DNA of 64,000 bases. Origin: Pseudohalioglobus sediminis (GTDB lineage Bacteria; Pseudomonadota; Gammaproteobacteria; Pseudomonadales; Halieaceae). Shown here piece after piece: positions 34,686 to 45,693 of the stretch. A program made the translations under genes and the position numbers. The stretch spans positions 620,001 through 684,000 of the forward strand of contig NZ_VTUX01000001.1 of assembly GCF_008370495.1 (NCBI RefSeq), read 5' to 3'. Positions within the stretch are counted from its first letter, which is position 1. Each line of letters begins with the position of its first letter. Below the pieces are notes generated by a model. That model was not told the origin of the DNA. It saw only the letters and a program-made list of their open reading frames with translations, and did no database searches.

Positions 34686-35978
34686 TCAATTCCCGGTTGC
34701 GAGCAGTGCCCGCAAGGTGTCCGCCAGCGCCTCGCTGGCGACCGACTGCTGGGCCGGCTGTTGTTCATCTTCACTGCGCAGTGCCTTGAGGGTGACTGTG
34801 CCGGCGGCCACTTCGTCCTCGCCCCAGATCAGCGCAAAGCGAGCGCCGCTCTTGTCTGCCTTCTTCATCTGGCTCTTGAAACTGCCGCCGCCGTTGTGCT
34901 GCACGATTCTGAGGCCAGCAAAGGTATCACGCAAGCGCTCTGACGCCGCCATGGCCACGCGCTGGGCGGGGGCTCCGAAGCTGACCACGTAAATATCCGC
35001 CTCCGGCTCGGTCAGCGGCAGGCGGTCGCAGGCCTCCAGCAGCAGTACCAGCCGTTCCATGCCCATGGCAAAGCCAATCGCGGGCACCGGTTTGCCACCG
35101 AGTTGCGCCACCAACCCGTCGTAGCGACCACCGGCACAGACCGTGCCCTGGGCGCCGAGACGGTCGGTGACCCATTCGAATACGGTCTTGTTGTAGTAAT
35201 CGAGCCCGCGCACCAGGCGCGGGTTTTCTGTGTAGGCAACGCCCGCCGCATCGAGTAATTCCTTCAGGCGCGCGTAGTCAGAGCGTGACTCCTCATCCAG
35301 GTAGTCGCCCAGCGCAGGCGCACCATTGAGCAGTGCCTGGGTCTCGGGGTTCTTGCTGTCCAGAATGCGCAACGGGTTGCTCTGCAGCCTGCGCTGACTG
35401 TCCTCGTCCAGCGCCTCGTGGTGTTGCTGCAGGTAAGCGACCAGCGCATCGCGGTAAGCAGCCCTGGCTTCCAGGCTGCCGATGGAATTGAGCTGCAGTT
35501 CGACGCTGTCTGCCACGCCCAGTTGCCGCCACAGCCGCGCACTGAGCAGGATGACCTCTGCGTCCATGTCGGGCGTGGCCACACCAAACGCCTCTACACC
35601 AACCTGGTGGAACTGGCGCTGACGGCCCTTTTGTGGGCGCTCATAGCGGAACATGGGGCCGGCATACCAGAGCCGGCGGGACGTCGTCAGCAGACCGTTC
35701 TGGATGGCTGCGCGCACGCAGCCGGCAGTCCCTTCCGGACGCAGGGTCATGCTCTCGCCGTTGCGATCGTCGAAGGTATACATTTCCTTTTCGACAATAT
35801 CCGTCACCTCGCCAATGGAGCGCTTGAACAGCTCGGTATGCTCGACGATCGGCATACGGATCTCGGCATAGCCATAGCTGGCGACGAGCTCGCGCACAGC
35901 CGTTTCTACAGACTGCCAGATTGTCGTCTCATCCGGCAGGAGATCGTTCATCCCGCGAATTGCTCGGATATTACTCAC
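34686..35978 (-). CDS. hisS: histidyl-tRNA synthetase
   Basis: 430-residue class II synthetase. It begins [15 protein letters not shown]. Motif 2 is around [20 protein letters not shown], and the two histidine-specific segments are [16 protein letters not shown] and [14 protein letters not shown]; motif 3 is [11 protein letters not shown]. The C-terminal anticodon-binding domain spans about the last 95 residues. Cytoplasmic; charges tRNA-His. It follows ispG by 25 bases. Confidence 0.98.
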   Translation of the reverse strand: MSNIRAIRGMNDLLPDETTIWQSVETAVRELVASYGYAEIRMPIVEHTELFKRSIGEVTDIVEKEMYTFDDRNGESMTLRPEGTAGCVRAAIQNGLLTTSRRLWYAGPMFRYERPQKGRQRQFHQVGVEAFGVATPDMDAEVILLSARLWRQLGVADSVELQLNSIGSLEARAAYRDALVAYLQQHHEALDEDSQRRLQSNPLRILDSKNPETQALLNGAPALGDYLDEESRSDYARLKELLDAAGVAYTENPRLVRGLDYYNKTVFEWVTDRLGAQGTVCAGGRYDGLVAQLGGKPVPAIGFAMGMERLVLLLEACDRLPLTEPEADIYVVSFGAPAQRVAMAASERLRDTFAGLRIVQHNGGGSFKSQMKKADKSGARFALIWGEDEVAAGTVTLKALRSEDEQQPAQQSVASEALADTLRALLATGN

Positions 35979-36003
35979 ACTTGCTCCATTTTCCGTGGCC
36001 AGG

Positions 36004-37134
36004 TCAGGCCGATGTCTTGAGGATCAGTTTCTCGGCTTCCTCAGCCCGCTGCTGCTCCAGTCGCGCAGCCTTGTCGCGAATCACCTGCTCGAGGTGATCG
36101 ATGAAATCTTCGTTGCTGATCTTGTGGTCGGGCTCACCGTCTACATAGATCAGGTTGCTGGGCGTGGCGCCGGTCAGGCCGACGTCCGCTTCCCGCGCCT
36201 CGCCGGGGCCATTGACGATACAGCCGATCACCGCCACGTCCATGTGCGTGCGCACGTCCTCAAGGCGCTGCTCCAGCGTGTTCATGGTTGCCACCACGTC
36301 AAAGTTCTGCCGCGAACAACTGGGGCAGGCAATGAAGTTGATACCATTGCTGCGCAGCTTGAGACTCTTGAGTATCTCAAAACCCACTTTCACTTCTTCT
36401 ACCGGGTCGGCAGCGAGGGAGATACGGATAGTATCGCCAATCCCGTCCATCAGTAGCATACCCAGGCCCACCGCTGACTTCACCGTGCCCCCGCGCAGGC
36501 CACCGGCTTCGGTAATCCCGAGGTGCAGGGGCTGCTCGATCTGTTTCGCCAGCAGCCGGTACGCATCCACCGCCATAAAGACTTCAGAAGCCTTCACGCT
36601 GACCTTGAAATCGGGATAGTTGTGCTTGTCCAGGATATCCACGTGGCGCAACGCCGATTCCACCAGCGCCTCTGCAGTGGGCTCCCCGTATTTGCGCTGC
36701 AGGTCCTTCCCCAGCGAACCGGCATTGACACCGATACGGATGGGGATGCCTTTGTCCCGGGCACTGTTAATAACCTCGCGCACCTTGTCGTCGCGGCCGA
36801 TGTTGCCGGGATTGATGCGCAGGCAATCAACGCCGTATTCAGCTACCTGCAGGGCAATTTTGTGATCGAAATGAATATCCGCCACCAGTGGCACATCGAC
36901 CCGGGCGCGGATCTGCCGAAAGGCTTCCGCCGCATCCATGCTGGGCACGGAAACCCGCACGATATCTGCGCCGGCATCGGCTATCGCCGTGATCTGGGCG
37001 ACCGTGGCCTCCACATCGCAGGTCTCGGTATTGGTCATGCTTTGCACACTGATTGGCGCATCACCGCCAACCGCGACATCACCAACAAAAATCTGCCGGG
37101 AAGCCCGGCGCTTGATCGGGGACTCAGTTTTCAT
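36004..37134 (-). CDS. ispG: flavodoxin-dependent (E)-4-hydroxy-3-methylbut-2-enyl-diphosphate synthase
   Basis: 376 residues. The TIM-barrel half begins with [20 protein letters not shown], and the C-terminal half binds a 4Fe-4S cluster through [11 protein letters not shown] and the Cys in [10 protein letters not shown]. It reduces methylerythritol cyclodiphosphate to HMBPP in the isoprenoid MEP pathway. Its ATG lies 11 bases inside the 3' end of rodZ, so the two are coupled. Confidence 0.98.
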   Translation of the reverse strand: MKTESPIKRRASRQIFVGDVAVGGDAPISVQSMTNTETCDVEATVAQITAIADAGADIVRVSVPSMDAAEAFRQIRARVDVPLVADIHFDHKIALQVAEYGVDCLRINPGNIGRDDKVREVINSARDKGIPIRIGVNAGSLGKDLQRKYGEPTAEALVESALRHVDILDKHNYPDFKVSVKASEVFMAVDAYRLLAKQIEQPLHLGITEAGGLRGGTVKSAVGLGMLLMDGIGDTIRISLAADPVEEVKVGFEILKSLKLRSNGINFIACPSCSRQNFDVVATMNTLEQRLEDVRTHMDVAVIGCIVNGPGEAREADVGLTGATPSNLIYVDGEPDHKISNEDFIDHLEQVIRDKAARLEQQRAEEAEKLILKTSA

Positions 37135-37612
37135 TGCTCACCTGCTCTACCGGGGCCGCAATCGCAGCCTTCTCTGCAGCCTTCTCCGCAGCGTTGTCCA
37201 GCGTGGCTGCAGTCTCTCCGCGGCCCTGCCACCACCACAGCCCGAAAAACAGCAGCAGTAATATCAACAGGCCGATGACGACGCCGGCTCCAGTACGCTG
37301 CAACTGCAACGGGCGGGTTTCCACACGTTTCTTTTCCTGTTCCCAGTGCTCGCGCTGTTCATCAAAAGCGCGCAGCAATTCAGCCTCATCGAGCTTCATC
37401 AGCTGGCCATAGGCGCGCACATAGCCGCGCGCGAAGGCGGGGCTGCGCAGCGACTGGTAGTCGTCCCGCTCAAGAATCCCCACATACCCGGGCATCAGAT
37501 TGAGCAGGTCCTCTACTTCACGTTCCGTCAAACTCGTTGACAGGCGCGCACGACGCAACAACGCGCCGGGCGTGATGAAAGCATCGACCTGTGCTGGGGC
37601 ATCACCGCTCAC
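37124..37612 (-). CDS. rodZ: RodZ-like helix-turn-helix membrane protein, short form
   Basis: About 162 residues from a GTG at 37612 (two bases after the pilW stop), which is the only start that fits the homologous part. Residues 10-85 form the HTH_25 domain ([20 protein letters not shown], then [13 protein letters not shown]) that contacts MreB in RodZ. A single membrane helix follows ([19 protein letters not shown]). Only about 25 Ala/Glu-rich residues follow, so the periplasmic DUF4115 domain of full-length RodZ (about 330 residues) is absent. A role in cell shape is inferred from the N-terminal domain and the conserved place between pilW and ispG. Confidence 0.82.
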   Translation of the reverse strand: MSGDAPAQVDAFITPGALLRRARLSTSLTEREVEDLLNLMPGYVGILERDDYQSLRSPAFARGYVRAYGQLMKLDEAELLRAFDEQREHWEQEKKRVETRPLQLQRTGAGVVIGLLILLLLFFGLWWWQGRGETAATLDNAAEKAAEKAAIAAPVEQVSNEN

Positions 37613-37613
37613 G

Positions 37614-38387
37614 TCACTTGTCCCGCTGGTAGGCCTCGTATTCCGGAGAATCGGGGTAGAGATTCGCCAGGGCCAGGGCATAACTGCCCTCAGCGTCGCG
37701 GTTACCGGTTTCCCTGGCCAGCCGTATTCCCAGCCACAGGCCGCGGGCAGACTGCTGCCGGACCACGGTGCGATAGGTGTCGTAGTAGCGCACGGCCGTC
37801 TTGGCATCGCCGGCGTCGTAGCGCAACTGCGCGAGTTCCAGCAGGGCGATACTGTTGGTGCGATCCATGGTCAGGGCGCGGCGAAACGCTTCTTCCGCGC
37901 CCTGGGAATCAAACAGCTGCAGGCGGCATAGCCCGAGGTTCACAAACGCGCGGGGGCGCGCCTTGTACAGGGTGTCCTGCACTACGAACTCGAGTTGCGT
38001 GGCTGCTTCCGCGTAGCGCTGCTGTGAGTACAGGAATGCGGCGTAGTTGTTGCGCGCGCGGGAAAAGTTCTTGTCCAGCCTGATGGCTTCCTTGTAGCTT
38101 TCCTCGGCGAGCTCAAATTCACCCGTGCTCTGGTAGACGAGGGCAAAGGCTTCATGCACTTCAGCTTCATCCGGGTTGATCTCGTATGCGAGTTTCAGGT
38201 TGCGCTTGGCATCATCCCAGTTACCCTCGCCAATGTACTTGCGAGCCAGTTCCACGCGGCGTTCCAATGCCACCTGGGGGTCCGCCTTTTCGGTAAACAC
38301 ACTGTCAGTCGTGGTGATGCAGCCACCGAGTAGCAGCACTACCAGACCGGCCCACAGCAGGCGTACTTTTTGCCCCATAGCAGTCAC
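37614..38387 (-). CDS. pilW: type IV pilus biogenesis/stability lipoprotein PilW (PilF)
   Basis: About 257 residues. Start at GTG 38387, six bases after AGAGGT; the ATG at 38378 is an alternative. Lipoprotein signal VRLLWAGLVVLLLGGCITT with lipobox LGGC, then about six TPR units (AEVHEAFALVYQSTGEFELA; ARNNYAAFLYSQQRYAEAA; AFVNLGLCRLQLFDSQGAEE). It is the pilotin for outer-membrane assembly of the PilQ secretin. The place between rlmN and rodZ is conserved. Other pilus genes are not in the window. Confidence 0.92.
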   Translation of the reverse strand: MTAMGQKVRLLWAGLVVLLLGGCITTTDSVFTEKADPQVALERRVELARKYIGEGNWDDAKRNLKLAYEINPDEAEVHEAFALVYQSTGEFELAEESYKEAIRLDKNFSRARNNYAAFLYSQQRYAEAATQLEFVVQDTLYKARPRAFVNLGLCRLQLFDSQGAEEAFRRALTMDRTNSIALLELAQLRYDAGDAKTAVRYYDTYRTVVRQQSARGLWLGIRLARETGNRDAEGSYALALANLYPDSPEYEAYQRDK

Positions 38388-38400
38388 TGGTTTACCTCTT

Positions 38401-39558
38401 TCACAGGTTGTTTTCCTTATTCTGTGCCGCCTCGCGATAGCGTTCACTGCGCCGGGTGCGGTCGACAACCTGACCGACGAGCTGGCCACAGGCGGCGTCA
38501 ATGTCGTCACCCCGGGTGGTGCGCACGGTAACAATATATCCTGCATCCACCAGCACTTGCCAGAACCGCGACACGGCATTGCCGCTGGGGCGCTGGTAGT
38601 CTGACTGGGAAAAAGTATTGAATGGAATCAGGTTGATCTTGCAGGGGAAATCGCGCAACAGTTCCACCAGTTCCAGGGCGTGTTCACGCTGGTCATTCAC
38701 ACCGGCGATCAGGGTGTACTCCACCGTGACCACGCGCTTGCTGTCTTTCTGGGCATCGATGTAGTTGCGGGCGCTCTCGAGCAGCCTGGCAATCGGGTAC
38801 TTGCGGTTGATCGGCACCAGTTCATTGCGCAACGCATCGTTGGGCGCATGCAGCGAAATCGCCAGTGAGACCTCGCTCACTTTCGCCAGTTCGTCGAGCG
38901 CAGGCACCACACCGGAAGTACTCAGGGTGACGCGGCGCTTGGATATGCCATAGGCATTGTCTTCCATCATCAGGTCCATGGCGGCGACCACGTTGTCATA
39001 ATTGAGCAGGGGCTCACCCATACCCATCATTACCACGTTGGTTACCACCCGGCCCTTGCCGGACTGGAAGGCATCGTAGGATTTAATCGCCAGCCAGACC
39101 TGGCCGATAATTTCCGCGGCAGACAGGTCGCGCTGGAAGCCCTGCTTGCCGGTAGAGCAAAAACTGCAGTCCAGGCTGCAACCCACCTGCGAGGAAACAC
39201 AGAGCGTGGCGCGATTGCCATCGGGTATCAGCACCGTTTCCACCAGGCCACCACCATCGACGCGGATCGCCCACTTGCGGGTACCGTCACTGGAATCATG
39301 CTGGCTGACGATTTCAGGAGCGCGAACCTCGGCTTCAGTCCTGAGCCGCTCGCGCAGCCCCTTGCCGAGATTCGTCATCGCATCGAAGTCGGTTACGCCG
39401 TGATGATGGATCCACTTCAGCAGTTGCCGCGCACGGAACTTCTTTTCCCCGATATCGAGGAAATACTGTTCCATGGCGGCCAGCGGCATGCCCAGCAGGT
39501 TTACCCGGGCGGGCTCCTGCTGGGGCAGTGCAGCGGAAGTGGCAATCACACGGCTCAC
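38401..39558 (-). CDS. rlmN: 23S rRNA/tRNA dual-specificity adenine-C2 methyltransferase RlmN
   Basis: 385-residue radical SAM enzyme. The cluster motif CSLDCSFC carries the three Cys ligands, SSQVGCS precedes it, and [12 protein letters not shown] is the usual GE segment. The C-terminal [18 protein letters not shown] holds the second methyl-transfer Cys. It methylates A2503 of 23S rRNA and A37 of some tRNAs, using SAM. Located between ndk and pilW as in most gammaproteobacteria. Confidence 0.97.
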   Translation of the reverse strand: MSRVIATSAALPQQEPARVNLLGMPLAAMEQYFLDIGEKKFRARQLLKWIHHHGVTDFDAMTNLGKGLRERLRTEAEVRAPEIVSQHDSSDGTRKWAIRVDGGGLVETVLIPDGNRATLCVSSQVGCSLDCSFCSTGKQGFQRDLSAAEIIGQVWLAIKSYDAFQSGKGRVVTNVVMMGMGEPLLNYDNVVAAMDLMMEDNAYGISKRRVTLSTSGVVPALDELAKVSEVSLAISLHAPNDALRNELVPINRKYPIARLLESARNYIDAQKDSKRVVTVEYTLIAGVNDQREHALELVELLRDFPCKINLIPFNTFSQSDYQRPSGNAVSRFWQVLVDAGYIVTVRTTRGDDIDAACGQLVGQVVDRTRRSERYREAAQNKENNL

Positions 39559-39567
39559 GGGTCTTCT

Positions 39568-39993
39568 CTAGCGCTCGCAGATTTCGCTGGCAGCGAAGAA
39601 GTAGGCGATCTCGCGCTCAGCAGATGCTGGCGAATCAGAGCCGTGCACCGCGTTGGCGTCGATGCTGGAGGCGAAATCGGCACGGATAGTGCCCTCGGCC
39701 GCTTCCTGCGGGTTGGTGGCCCCCATCAGTTCGCGGTTCTTGGCAATGGCGCCCTCGCCTTCCAGCACCTGCACCACGACCGGGCCCGAAGTCATGAATT
39801 CGACCAGGTCCTTGAAGAATGGGCGTTCGCGGTGCTCTGCGTAGAAGCCCCCCGCAACCACGTCGGAGAGACGCAGCATTTTGGCCGCAACAATGCGCAG
39901 GCCGTTGCTTTCAAAGCGCGAGTAAATCTTGCCGATGATGTCCTTGCCTACGGCATCTGGCTTGATGATGGACAGGGTGCGTTCTACTGCCAT
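39568..39993 (-). CDS. ndk: nucleoside diphosphate kinase
   Basis: 141 residues from the ATG at 39993 ([15 protein letters not shown]), the usual length; the longer frame upstream is not coding. The active-site His is in [16 protein letters not shown], and the P-loop-like [16 protein letters not shown] is present. It balances NTP pools by phosphate transfer through phospho-His. Ten bases separate it from rlmN. Confidence 0.98.
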   Translation of the reverse strand: MAVERTLSIIKPDAVGKDIIGKIYSRFESNGLRIVAAKMLRLSDVVAGGFYAEHRERPFFKDLVEFMTSGPVVVQVLEGEGAIAKNRELMGATNPQEAAEGTIRADFASSIDANAVHGSDSPASAEREIAYFFAASEICER

Positions 39994-40192
39994 GGGAGGG
40001 TCTCCAGTTACATTGCTTGAATAAACGCCGGGCCGGTGAACCGTCAGCAACGGGCCACCTGGGCAGGCGCAGGTAAAACCGCGCAATTATACGGATTTTA
40101 GGAGGGCGTTTCACCCTGAAGGCGCGGCCCGGGGCGTAATAACAGTGGTGTTTTTCACCACCCCGGGGGCATGGGGGATATTTCCCGGGAAA

Positions 40193-40387
40193 TCAGTCCC
40201 GTTCTTCGATCCAGGCGGCCTGTATCGCCTCCAGAATCTTCTCACCGCTGTGATTGGGGTCGTCGTCGAACTCAGGCAAAGCCAGCACCCAGGCCCGCAG
40301 ATCGACAAAATTGACGCTCAGCGGGTCCACCTCGGGATGTGCCTCACAGAGCTCAATGGCAATATCGTTTATATCTGTCCAGCGCAT
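40193..40387 (-). CDS. iscX: Fe-S cluster assembly protein IscX
   Basis: 64 residues, starting MRWTDINDIAIELCEAHP from the ATG at 40387 (after GGAG). It is highly acidic and ends PNHSGEKILEAIQAAWIEER, the signature of IscX, which binds IscS and modulates Fe-S assembly. It is last in the isc operon, 14 bases after fdx. The 199 bases down to ndk hold palindromes (GTGGTG-TTTTT-CACCAC at 40145-40161 and CCCGGG-centred ones), which may end the isc transcript. Confidence 0.96.
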   Translation of the reverse strand: MRWTDINDIAIELCEAHPEVDPLSVNFVDLRAWVLALPEFDDDPNHSGEKILEAIQAAWIEERD

Positions 40388-40401
40388 GCTCTTCACTCCG
40401 C

Positions 40402-40740
40402 TCAGTGCCGTTCTGACACCATATTGATAGTGTAGCGTGGTATCTCGATCACCAGGTCTTCATCGTCCACGATTGCCTGGCAGGACAGGCGCGAATCAGG
40501 CTCCAGGCCCCAGGCCTTGTCCAGGTAGTCGTCCTCCAGTTCGTCGGGCTCCTCCATGGAGTCATAGCCCTCGCGCACGATCACATGGCAAGTGGTGCAG
40601 GCACACGACATCTCGCAGGCATGCTCGATCTCGATGTCGTTGCGCAGCAGCGCCCGACAGACGCTTTCACCCGGCTCCGCTTCGATAACGGCGCCTTCCG
40701 GGCACAGGTTCTCATTGGGCAGGACCACTATACGGGTCAT
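40402..40740 (-). CDS. fdx: isc-type [2Fe-2S] ferredoxin
   Basis: 112 residues. The cluster ligands are in [10 protein letters not shown], a Cys-x5-Cys-x2-Cys pattern with a fourth Cys in SRLSCQAIV. Acidic surface segments ([20 protein letters not shown]) suit binding to IscS. It supplies electrons for Fe-S cluster formation. The start overlaps the hscA stop by four bases. Confidence 0.97.
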   Translation of the reverse strand: MTRIVVLPNENLCPEGAVIEAEPGESVCRALLRNDIEIEHACEMSCACTTCHVIVREGYDSMEEPDELEDDYLDKAWGLEPDSRLSCQAIVDDEDLVIEIPRYTINMVSERH

Positions 40741-42617
40741 TGGCTTACCTCCTGATCCAGCTCTTGCAGGCTGACGCCCGACAAGGCCTGCTTGATGCTC
40801 TTGTCCATTCGCCGTGCGGCAAATGCTTCGCTGGCGCGCCCGAGCTCTTCGGTTAACCGACGCACCAGGTTGCCGTCCTCACCCGCGACCGCGTCGCGCA
40901 GTGCATTCATGCGTGCATGCAGCGCCTCGCACTCCGCTTCATTGAGCAGTTCCGCGCCATCGGCGGCCAGCGCCGCATCCAGGCCGTCGAGCAACTGATT
41001 GGCATCGACACGCAACTCGGCCAGCTGGCGCGCCGCCTTGTCGTCTGCGGCATGGCTGAATGAGGCCTGCAGCATCTCGGTAATCTGTTCGTCACTGAGG
41101 CCGAAAGAGGGCTTGACGGTGACACTGCTCTCCACGCCTGTGGCCTGCTCCCTGGCCGAGACGTGCAACAGGCCGTCTGCATCGACCTGGAAGGTCACCA
41201 GGATTCTCGCGGCGCCCGCGACCATGGGCGGAATGCCGCGCAATTCAAAGCGCGCCAGGGAGCGGCAGTCACTGACCAGTTCCCGCTCTCCCTGCACCAC
41301 ATGTACAGCGAGCGCCGTCTGGCCATCCTTGTAGGTGGTGAATTCCTGGGCCCGGGTGACCGGAATGGTGGTATTGCGGGGCACGATTTTTTCCACCAGT
41401 CCGCCCATGGTTTCCAGGCCCAGTGACAGCGGGATCACGTCCAGCAGCAGCAGGTCGCCCTCCGGGCGATTGCCCACCAGGATGTCGGCCTGGATGGCAG
41501 CCCCCACCGCCACCACCTGGTCCGGGTCGATATCCGTTAGCGGCTCGCGCTGGAAGAACGCGGAAGCGGCTTCGCGCACCAGCGGCACCCGCGTCGAACC
41601 ACCCACCATGACGACCTCGTCCACCTCACCCACGTCGGCATCACGCAGGCAGCGACGGCAGGCGCGCAGGGTGCGCTTGACCAGGGGCTGGATCAGCTCT
41701 TCAAACTGCTCCCGGCTCAGGGTCAGTGGCTCTGCACCCGGGATGATGGTTTCCAGAGACAAGGTCACACTGGATTCACTGGAGAGCCGCTCCTTGGCCT
41801 TACGCGCCAGGCTGTGCAGGGCCCGGTACTGGCCCGGTTCCACTGCCGGTAATTCGCTTTGCTGCAGGGCCCAGCCGGCGACTGCGGCATCGAAATCATC
41901 CCCACCCAGGGCTGTATCGCCACCGGTGGCCAGCACTTCAAAAACGCCGCGATGCAGCCGCAGTATGGAGATATCGAAGGTGCCACCGCCCAGGTCATAG
42001 ACCGCAATCACGCCCTCTTCCTGGGCGTCGAGGCCATATGCCACCGCCGCCGCGGTGGGCTCATTCAGCAGGCGCAGCACCGGCAAACCGGCCAGCGTGG
42101 CAGCATCCTTGGTGGCCTGGCGCTGCGCATCGTCAAAGTAGGCCGGCACAGTAATCACCGCGCCTTCGATGTCACCGCCAAGGGTCTCAGTGGCGCGCTG
42201 CTGCAAAACGGAAAGAATGGCAGCCGAGGCCTGCACCGGACTGACCTCGCCGGACGCCGTAAGGAAGCGCACCATGCCCTCATCACCCCCGGCCAGCCGG
42301 TAGTGGGAGCGCTCGGCCTCCTGCTGGGCATCTGCCCGGCCGCGCCCCATAAAGCGCTTCACCGAGACCAGGGTATCACCGGGGTGCTGACTGGCCATGG
42401 CCAGGGCACTGGCGCCCACCTGCACCTGGCCGGGCTGCGTGTAATTGACCACCGAAGGCAGCATGACCGCTGCCTCGGCGTCTGGCAGAACCTCTGCACG
42501 CCCACCGCGCACTGTAGCCACCAGGGAATTGGTGGTACCCAGGTCAATCCCCACCGCAAGCCTGGTCTGGTGCGGTACGGGTGACTGGCCGGGTTCGGCT
42601 ATTTGCATTAACGCCAT
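40737..42617 (-). CDS. hscA: Fe-S protein assembly chaperone HscA (Hsp70 family)
   Basis: 626 residues from the ATG at 42617, whose A is shared with the hscB stop (TGATG). The N-terminal ATPase domain carries [29 protein letters not shown] and [15 protein letters not shown]. The substrate-binding domain (about 400-560) is followed by a helical lid. It binds the LPPVK-type loop of IscU and, with HscB, drives transfer of nascent clusters. Confidence 0.97.
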   Translation of the reverse strand: MALMQIAEPGQSPVPHQTRLAVGIDLGTTNSLVATVRGGRAEVLPDAEAAVMLPSVVNYTQPGQVQVGASALAMASQHPGDTLVSVKRFMGRGRADAQQEAERSHYRLAGGDEGMVRFLTASGEVSPVQASAAILSVLQQRATETLGGDIEGAVITVPAYFDDAQRQATKDAATLAGLPVLRLLNEPTAAAVAYGLDAQEEGVIAVYDLGGGTFDISILRLHRGVFEVLATGGDTALGGDDFDAAVAGWALQQSELPAVEPGQYRALHSLARKAKERLSSESSVTLSLETIIPGAEPLTLSREQFEELIQPLVKRTLRACRRCLRDADVGEVDEVVMVGGSTRVPLVREAASAFFQREPLTDIDPDQVVAVGAAIQADILVGNRPEGDLLLLDVIPLSLGLETMGGLVEKIVPRNTTIPVTRAQEFTTYKDGQTALAVHVVQGERELVSDCRSLARFELRGIPPMVAGAARILVTFQVDADGLLHVSAREQATGVESSVTVKPSFGLSDEQITEMLQASFSHAADDKAARQLAELRVDANQLLDGLDAALAADGAELLNEAECEALHARMNALRDAVAGEDGNLVRRLTEELGRASEAFAARRMDKSIKQALSGVSLQELDQEVSQ

Positions 42618-43156
42618 CAGCTTTCCATCAAGTCGGCTTCGACCTGCTCTGCTTCCTGCAACAGCTTTTGCAGGTACTGCATTTTCACGCATGCGCTGGC
42701 TGCGGCGGACAGGTCGGATTGTTGGTATGCGGACGCAAATTCCGCCTGGTGCGTGGTGATATCTCCGGAGATTTCGCTGACCAGGTGTTCGAGCACCGTG
42801 TCCGGATCCACCAGGTCGTGCAACGACTCGAGTTTCTCGCGCAGTTCCATCTGCTCCATCAGGAATCCGCCGTCGAGCTGCTGCGCACTGACCTCCTGCT
42901 CACTCATACCGCCCAGTTCCAGCAGGTACAACGCGCGCTTCAGCGGCGATCGCAGAGTGGCGTAGGCTTCGTTGACCAGAGCAGAGTACTGTACCGCCAC
43001 GCGTTGCTCATGCCCTGCGGCCGCTGCGAAACGATCGGGGTGCAGTTCCTGCTGCAGCTGTCGATAGCGCTGGCCGAGCAGTTCAGTGTCGACACTGAAC
43101 TGCACAGGCAAATCGAAAAGCTCGAAATAGTTCTGGGAGAAATTGGGGGAAGACAT
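42617..43156 (-). CDS. hscB: Fe-S protein assembly co-chaperone HscB
   Basis: 179 residues from the ATG at 43156 ([20 protein letters not shown]). The N-terminal J-domain has the ELHPDRF segment with the HPD triad needed to stimulate HscA; the C-terminal helical domain ([15 protein letters not shown]) binds IscU. Size and order match the isc operon. 28 bases separate it from iscA. Confidence 0.97.
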   Translation of the reverse strand: MSSPNFSQNYFELFDLPVQFSVDTELLGQRYRQLQQELHPDRFAAAAGHEQRVAVQYSALVNEAYATLRSPLKRALYLLELGGMSEQEVSAQQLDGGFLMEQMELREKLESLHDLVDPDTVLEHLVSEISGDITTHQAEFASAYQQSDLSAAASACVKMQYLQKLLQEAEQVEADLMES

Positions 43157-43184
43157 GGCTCTGGCCCGAATCAGGAGGGCGGGA

Positions 43185-43508
43185 TTATACGGTGAAACTC
43201 TCTCCGCAACCGCATTCTGCCGAGACATTCGGGTTGCGGAATACCAGCCCTTCGTTGAGCCCCTCGCGCTCGAAGTCCAGCTCGGTTCCCTCGAGGTAGA
43301 CCAGGCTTTTCGGATCGACAAAGACCTTTACCCCGTGCGCTTCAAAGACACTGTCCTCCGGCGCGGGCTCATCGACAAACTCCAGCACGTAAGCCATACC
43401 CGAACAGCCGGAGGTGGTGACGCCAAGGCGCACCCCCAACCCCCTGCCGCGGCTCTCCAACTGGGAGGCCACGTGTCGGGCAGCAGCATCGGTGATGGTC
43501 ACTGCCAT
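43185..43508 (-). CDS. iscA: iron-sulfur cluster assembly protein IscA
   Basis: 107 residues, starting [17 protein letters not shown]. The three conserved Cys lie in [15 protein letters not shown] and [14 protein letters not shown], the A-type carrier signature. The ATG shares a base with the iscU stop (TGATG). It carries clusters or iron to target proteins. Confidence 0.98.
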   Translation of the reverse strand: MAVTITDAAARHVASQLESRGRGLGVRLGVTTSGCSGMAYVLEFVDEPAPEDSVFEAHGVKVFVDPKSLVYLEGTELDFEREGLNEGLVFRNPNVSAECGCGESFTV

Positions 43509-43894
43509 CAAGCTTCCCCCCGCTTCTCGCGCAGGTCCTTGACCGCCGCTTTGATGGCGTCTTCCGCCAGCACGCTGCAGTGTATCTTGACCGGCGGCAA
43601 AGCCAGCTCTTCTGCAATTTGTGTGTTCTTGATCTCCGCTGCCTCGTCGAGGTTCTTGCCCTTGACCCACTCCGTCAGCAGGGAACTTGAGGCAATGGCA
43701 GAGCCGCAGCCATAGGTCTTGAACTTGGCGTCTTCGATGATGCCCTCGTCGTTGACCTTGATCTGCAGGCGCATGACGTCACCGCATGCGGGTGCGCCCA
43801 CCATACCCGTACCCACGTGATCATCAGCGGCATCGAGTTTGCCGACATTGCGCGGGTTTTCGTAATGATCCAGAACCTTTTCACTGTAAGCCAT
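43508..43894 (-). CDS. iscU: Fe-S cluster scaffold IscU
   Basis: 128 residues, standard length. Cluster ligands are present in [11 protein letters not shown] (Cys and the regulatory Asp), [14 protein letters not shown] and [16 protein letters not shown]; the LPPVK loop is the HscA recognition site. Eleven bases or so separate it from iscS. Confidence 0.99.
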   Translation of the reverse strand: MAYSEKVLDHYENPRNVGKLDAADDHVGTGMVGAPACGDVMRLQIKVNDEGIIEDAKFKTYGCGSAIASSSLLTEWVKGKNLDEAAEIKNTQIAEELALPPVKIHCSVLAEDAIKAAVKDLREKRGEA

Positions 43895-43904
43895 GATTAC
43901 TCTC

Positions 43905-45119
43905 CTAGTGCGCTGCCCACTCGATGGTATTCAGGTCAACACCATCCTGGTACATATCCCAGAGGGGCGACAGCTCCCTCAATTTACCGACTGCGCCGCG
44001 CAATTGCGCCACAGCCGTGTCTACATCTTCTTCGGTGGTGAAGCGGCCGAAACTGAAACGCAGTGAACTGTGCGCCAGTTCATCGTTCAATCCCAGGGCC
44101 CGCAGCACGTAAGACGGCTCAAGGCTCGCAGACGTACAGGCAGAGCCGCTGGAAATCGCCAGGTCCTTCAGGGACATAATCAGCGACTCGCCTTCCACAA
44201 AGGCGATACTGACGTTGATTGCACCCGGCAGGCGCTGGTCCATGTCACCGTTGACGTGCACCTCTTCGATGTCCTTGATGCCATCCCAGAAGCGCTGGCG
44301 CAGGGCCATGAGGCGCTCTGCTTCCTGCGCCATTTCCTCTGTTGCGATCCTGGCCGCTTCTCCCATACCCACGATCTGGTGGGTGGCCAGGGTGCCCGAG
44401 CGCATACCGCGCTCGTGACCACCACCGTGCATCTGCGCCTCGAGGCGCACGCGCGGCTTGCGGCGCACATACAGCGCGCCGACGCCCTTGGGGCCGTACA
44501 TCTTGTGGCCCGACAGGGACATCAGGTCCACATTCATGGCGTTGACGTCGATTTCGATCTTGCCGGCACTTTGCGCCGCGTCACAGTGAAACAGCACGCC
44601 GGCTGCACGCGTCACCGCGCCGATACCGCCGATGTCATTCACCGTGCCGATTTCGTTGTTGGCGTGCATGATACTCACCAGGATAGTGTCCTCGCGCAGG
44701 GCCGCGCCGATCGCCTCCGGGGTGATCAATCCATGACTGTCGGGGTCAAGGTACGTTACCTCGTAACCTTCGCGCTCGAGCTGGCGGCAGGTGTCCAGCA
44801 CCGCCTTGTGCTCGATCTTGGAGGTCACTATGTGCTTGCCCTTCTTGCTGTAGAAGTGCGCCACGCCCTTGATGGCGAGGTTGTCCGACTCGGTAGCGCC
44901 CGATGTCCAGACGATTTCCCGCGGGTCCGCATGCAGCAGGTCGGCGACCTGGCGCCGCGCTGTTTCCACCGCTTCTTCCGCCTTCCAGCCATAAAGATGG
45001 GACCGCGAAGCGGGATTGCCAAAATTGCCCTCGACTGACAGGCAGTGAGTCATTTTTTCCACTACGCGCGGATCGACCGGCGTGGTCGCCAGATAATCCA
45101 GATAAATCGGCTTTTGCAT
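43905..45119 (-). CDS. iscS: cysteine desulfurase IscS
   Basis: 404-residue PLP enzyme. The PLP Lys is in [12 protein letters not shown], the persulfide-forming Cys in [16 protein letters not shown], and the substrate-binding start is [18 protein letters not shown]. It supplies sulfur for Fe-S clusters and tRNA thiolation. The start is 24 bases after the iscR stop. Confidence 0.99.
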   Translation of the reverse strand: MQKPIYLDYLATTPVDPRVVEKMTHCLSVEGNFGNPASRSHLYGWKAEEAVETARRQVADLLHADPREIVWTSGATESDNLAIKGVAHFYSKKGKHIVTSKIEHKAVLDTCRQLEREGYEVTYLDPDSHGLITPEAIGAALREDTILVSIMHANNEIGTVNDIGGIGAVTRAAGVLFHCDAAQSAGKIEIDVNAMNVDLMSLSGHKMYGPKGVGALYVRRKPRVRLEAQMHGGGHERGMRSGTLATHQIVGMGEAARIATEEMAQEAERLMALRQRFWDGIKDIEEVHVNGDMDQRLPGAINVSIAFVEGESLIMSLKDLAISSGSACTSASLEPSYVLRALGLNDELAHSSLRFSFGRFTTEEDVDTAVAQLRGAVGKLRELSPLWDMYQDGVDLNTIEWAAH

Positions 45120-45143
45120 CGTTACTTTGCTCCGTTACCGCTT

Positions 45144-45617
45144 TCAGGCCTGGCTCAGCACCAGGGCCTCTTCCTGACCTGCCCGGGCGTCCTGCCGCCT
45201 GGATATATGTTGTACTTCCCGTCTTTCAACCAGGTTTGCCAGGCTGATCTGACTCAGGAAGTTGTGAATCTGCTCACTGAGATCACACCACAGGTGGTGG
45301 GTCAGGCACACTTCGCCCTGCTGGCAGTTGCTGGTGCCACCACAACCGGTGGCGTCCACCGCCTCGTTGACCGCGTCCACTATCTGGGCGACATAAATCT
45401 CTCCCAGGTCACGACTCAGGCGATAGCCACCGCCAGGGCCGCGTACGCTGGTTACCAGGTTGTTACGTCGCAGCTTGGCAAACAGTTGCTCCAGGTAGGA
45501 CAGGGAAATAGCCTGTCTTCCGGATATATCAGCCAGGCTGACCGGGCCGTCGTGGCCGTGTAAGGCCAGGTCCAGCATTGCGGTTACGGCGTAGCGCCCT
45601 TTGGTCGTCAGTCGCAT
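45144..45617 (-). CDS. iscR: Fe-S cluster assembly transcriptional regulator IscR
   Basis: 157 residues from the ATG at 45617 ([19 protein letters not shown]), with AGGGG eight bases upstream. The N-terminal winged helix of the Rrf2 family is followed by the cluster-binding [19 protein letters not shown], holding three Cys and one His ligand. With its [2Fe-2S] cluster it represses the isc operon through the site at 45656-45680. The C-terminus is slightly different from E. coli IscR but of normal length. Confidence 0.98.
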   Translation of the reverse strand: MRLTTKGRYAVTAMLDLALHGHDGPVSLADISGRQAISLSYLEQLFAKLRRNNLVTSVRGPGGGYRLSRDLGEIYVAQIVDAVNEAVDATGCGGTSNCQQGEVCLTHHLWCDLSEQIHNFLSQISLANLVERREVQHISRRQDARAGQEEALVLSQA

Positions 45618-45647
45618 GGTTTTTGCCCCTGCAATTACTATACGGGC

Positions 45648-45680
45648 AGTATGCAATAACCGACTATTTTGGTCAACTAT
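45648..45680 (-). promoter_or_regulatory. iscR promoter with IscR type-1 binding site
   Basis: On the minus strand, TTGACC (45671-45676) and CATACT (45648-45653) are spaced by exactly 17 bases. A 25-base dyad at 45656-45680, ATA-CCGACT-centre-GGTCAA-TAT on the plus strand, covers the -35 box and matches the known type-1 consensus (ATAS-YYGACTRWWWYAGTCRR). Holo-IscR binding there would block RNA polymerase, giving iron- and Fe-S-responsive feedback. Read directly; function from the known family. Confidence 0.87.
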
Positions 45681-45693
45681 AAAACCAACCAAT

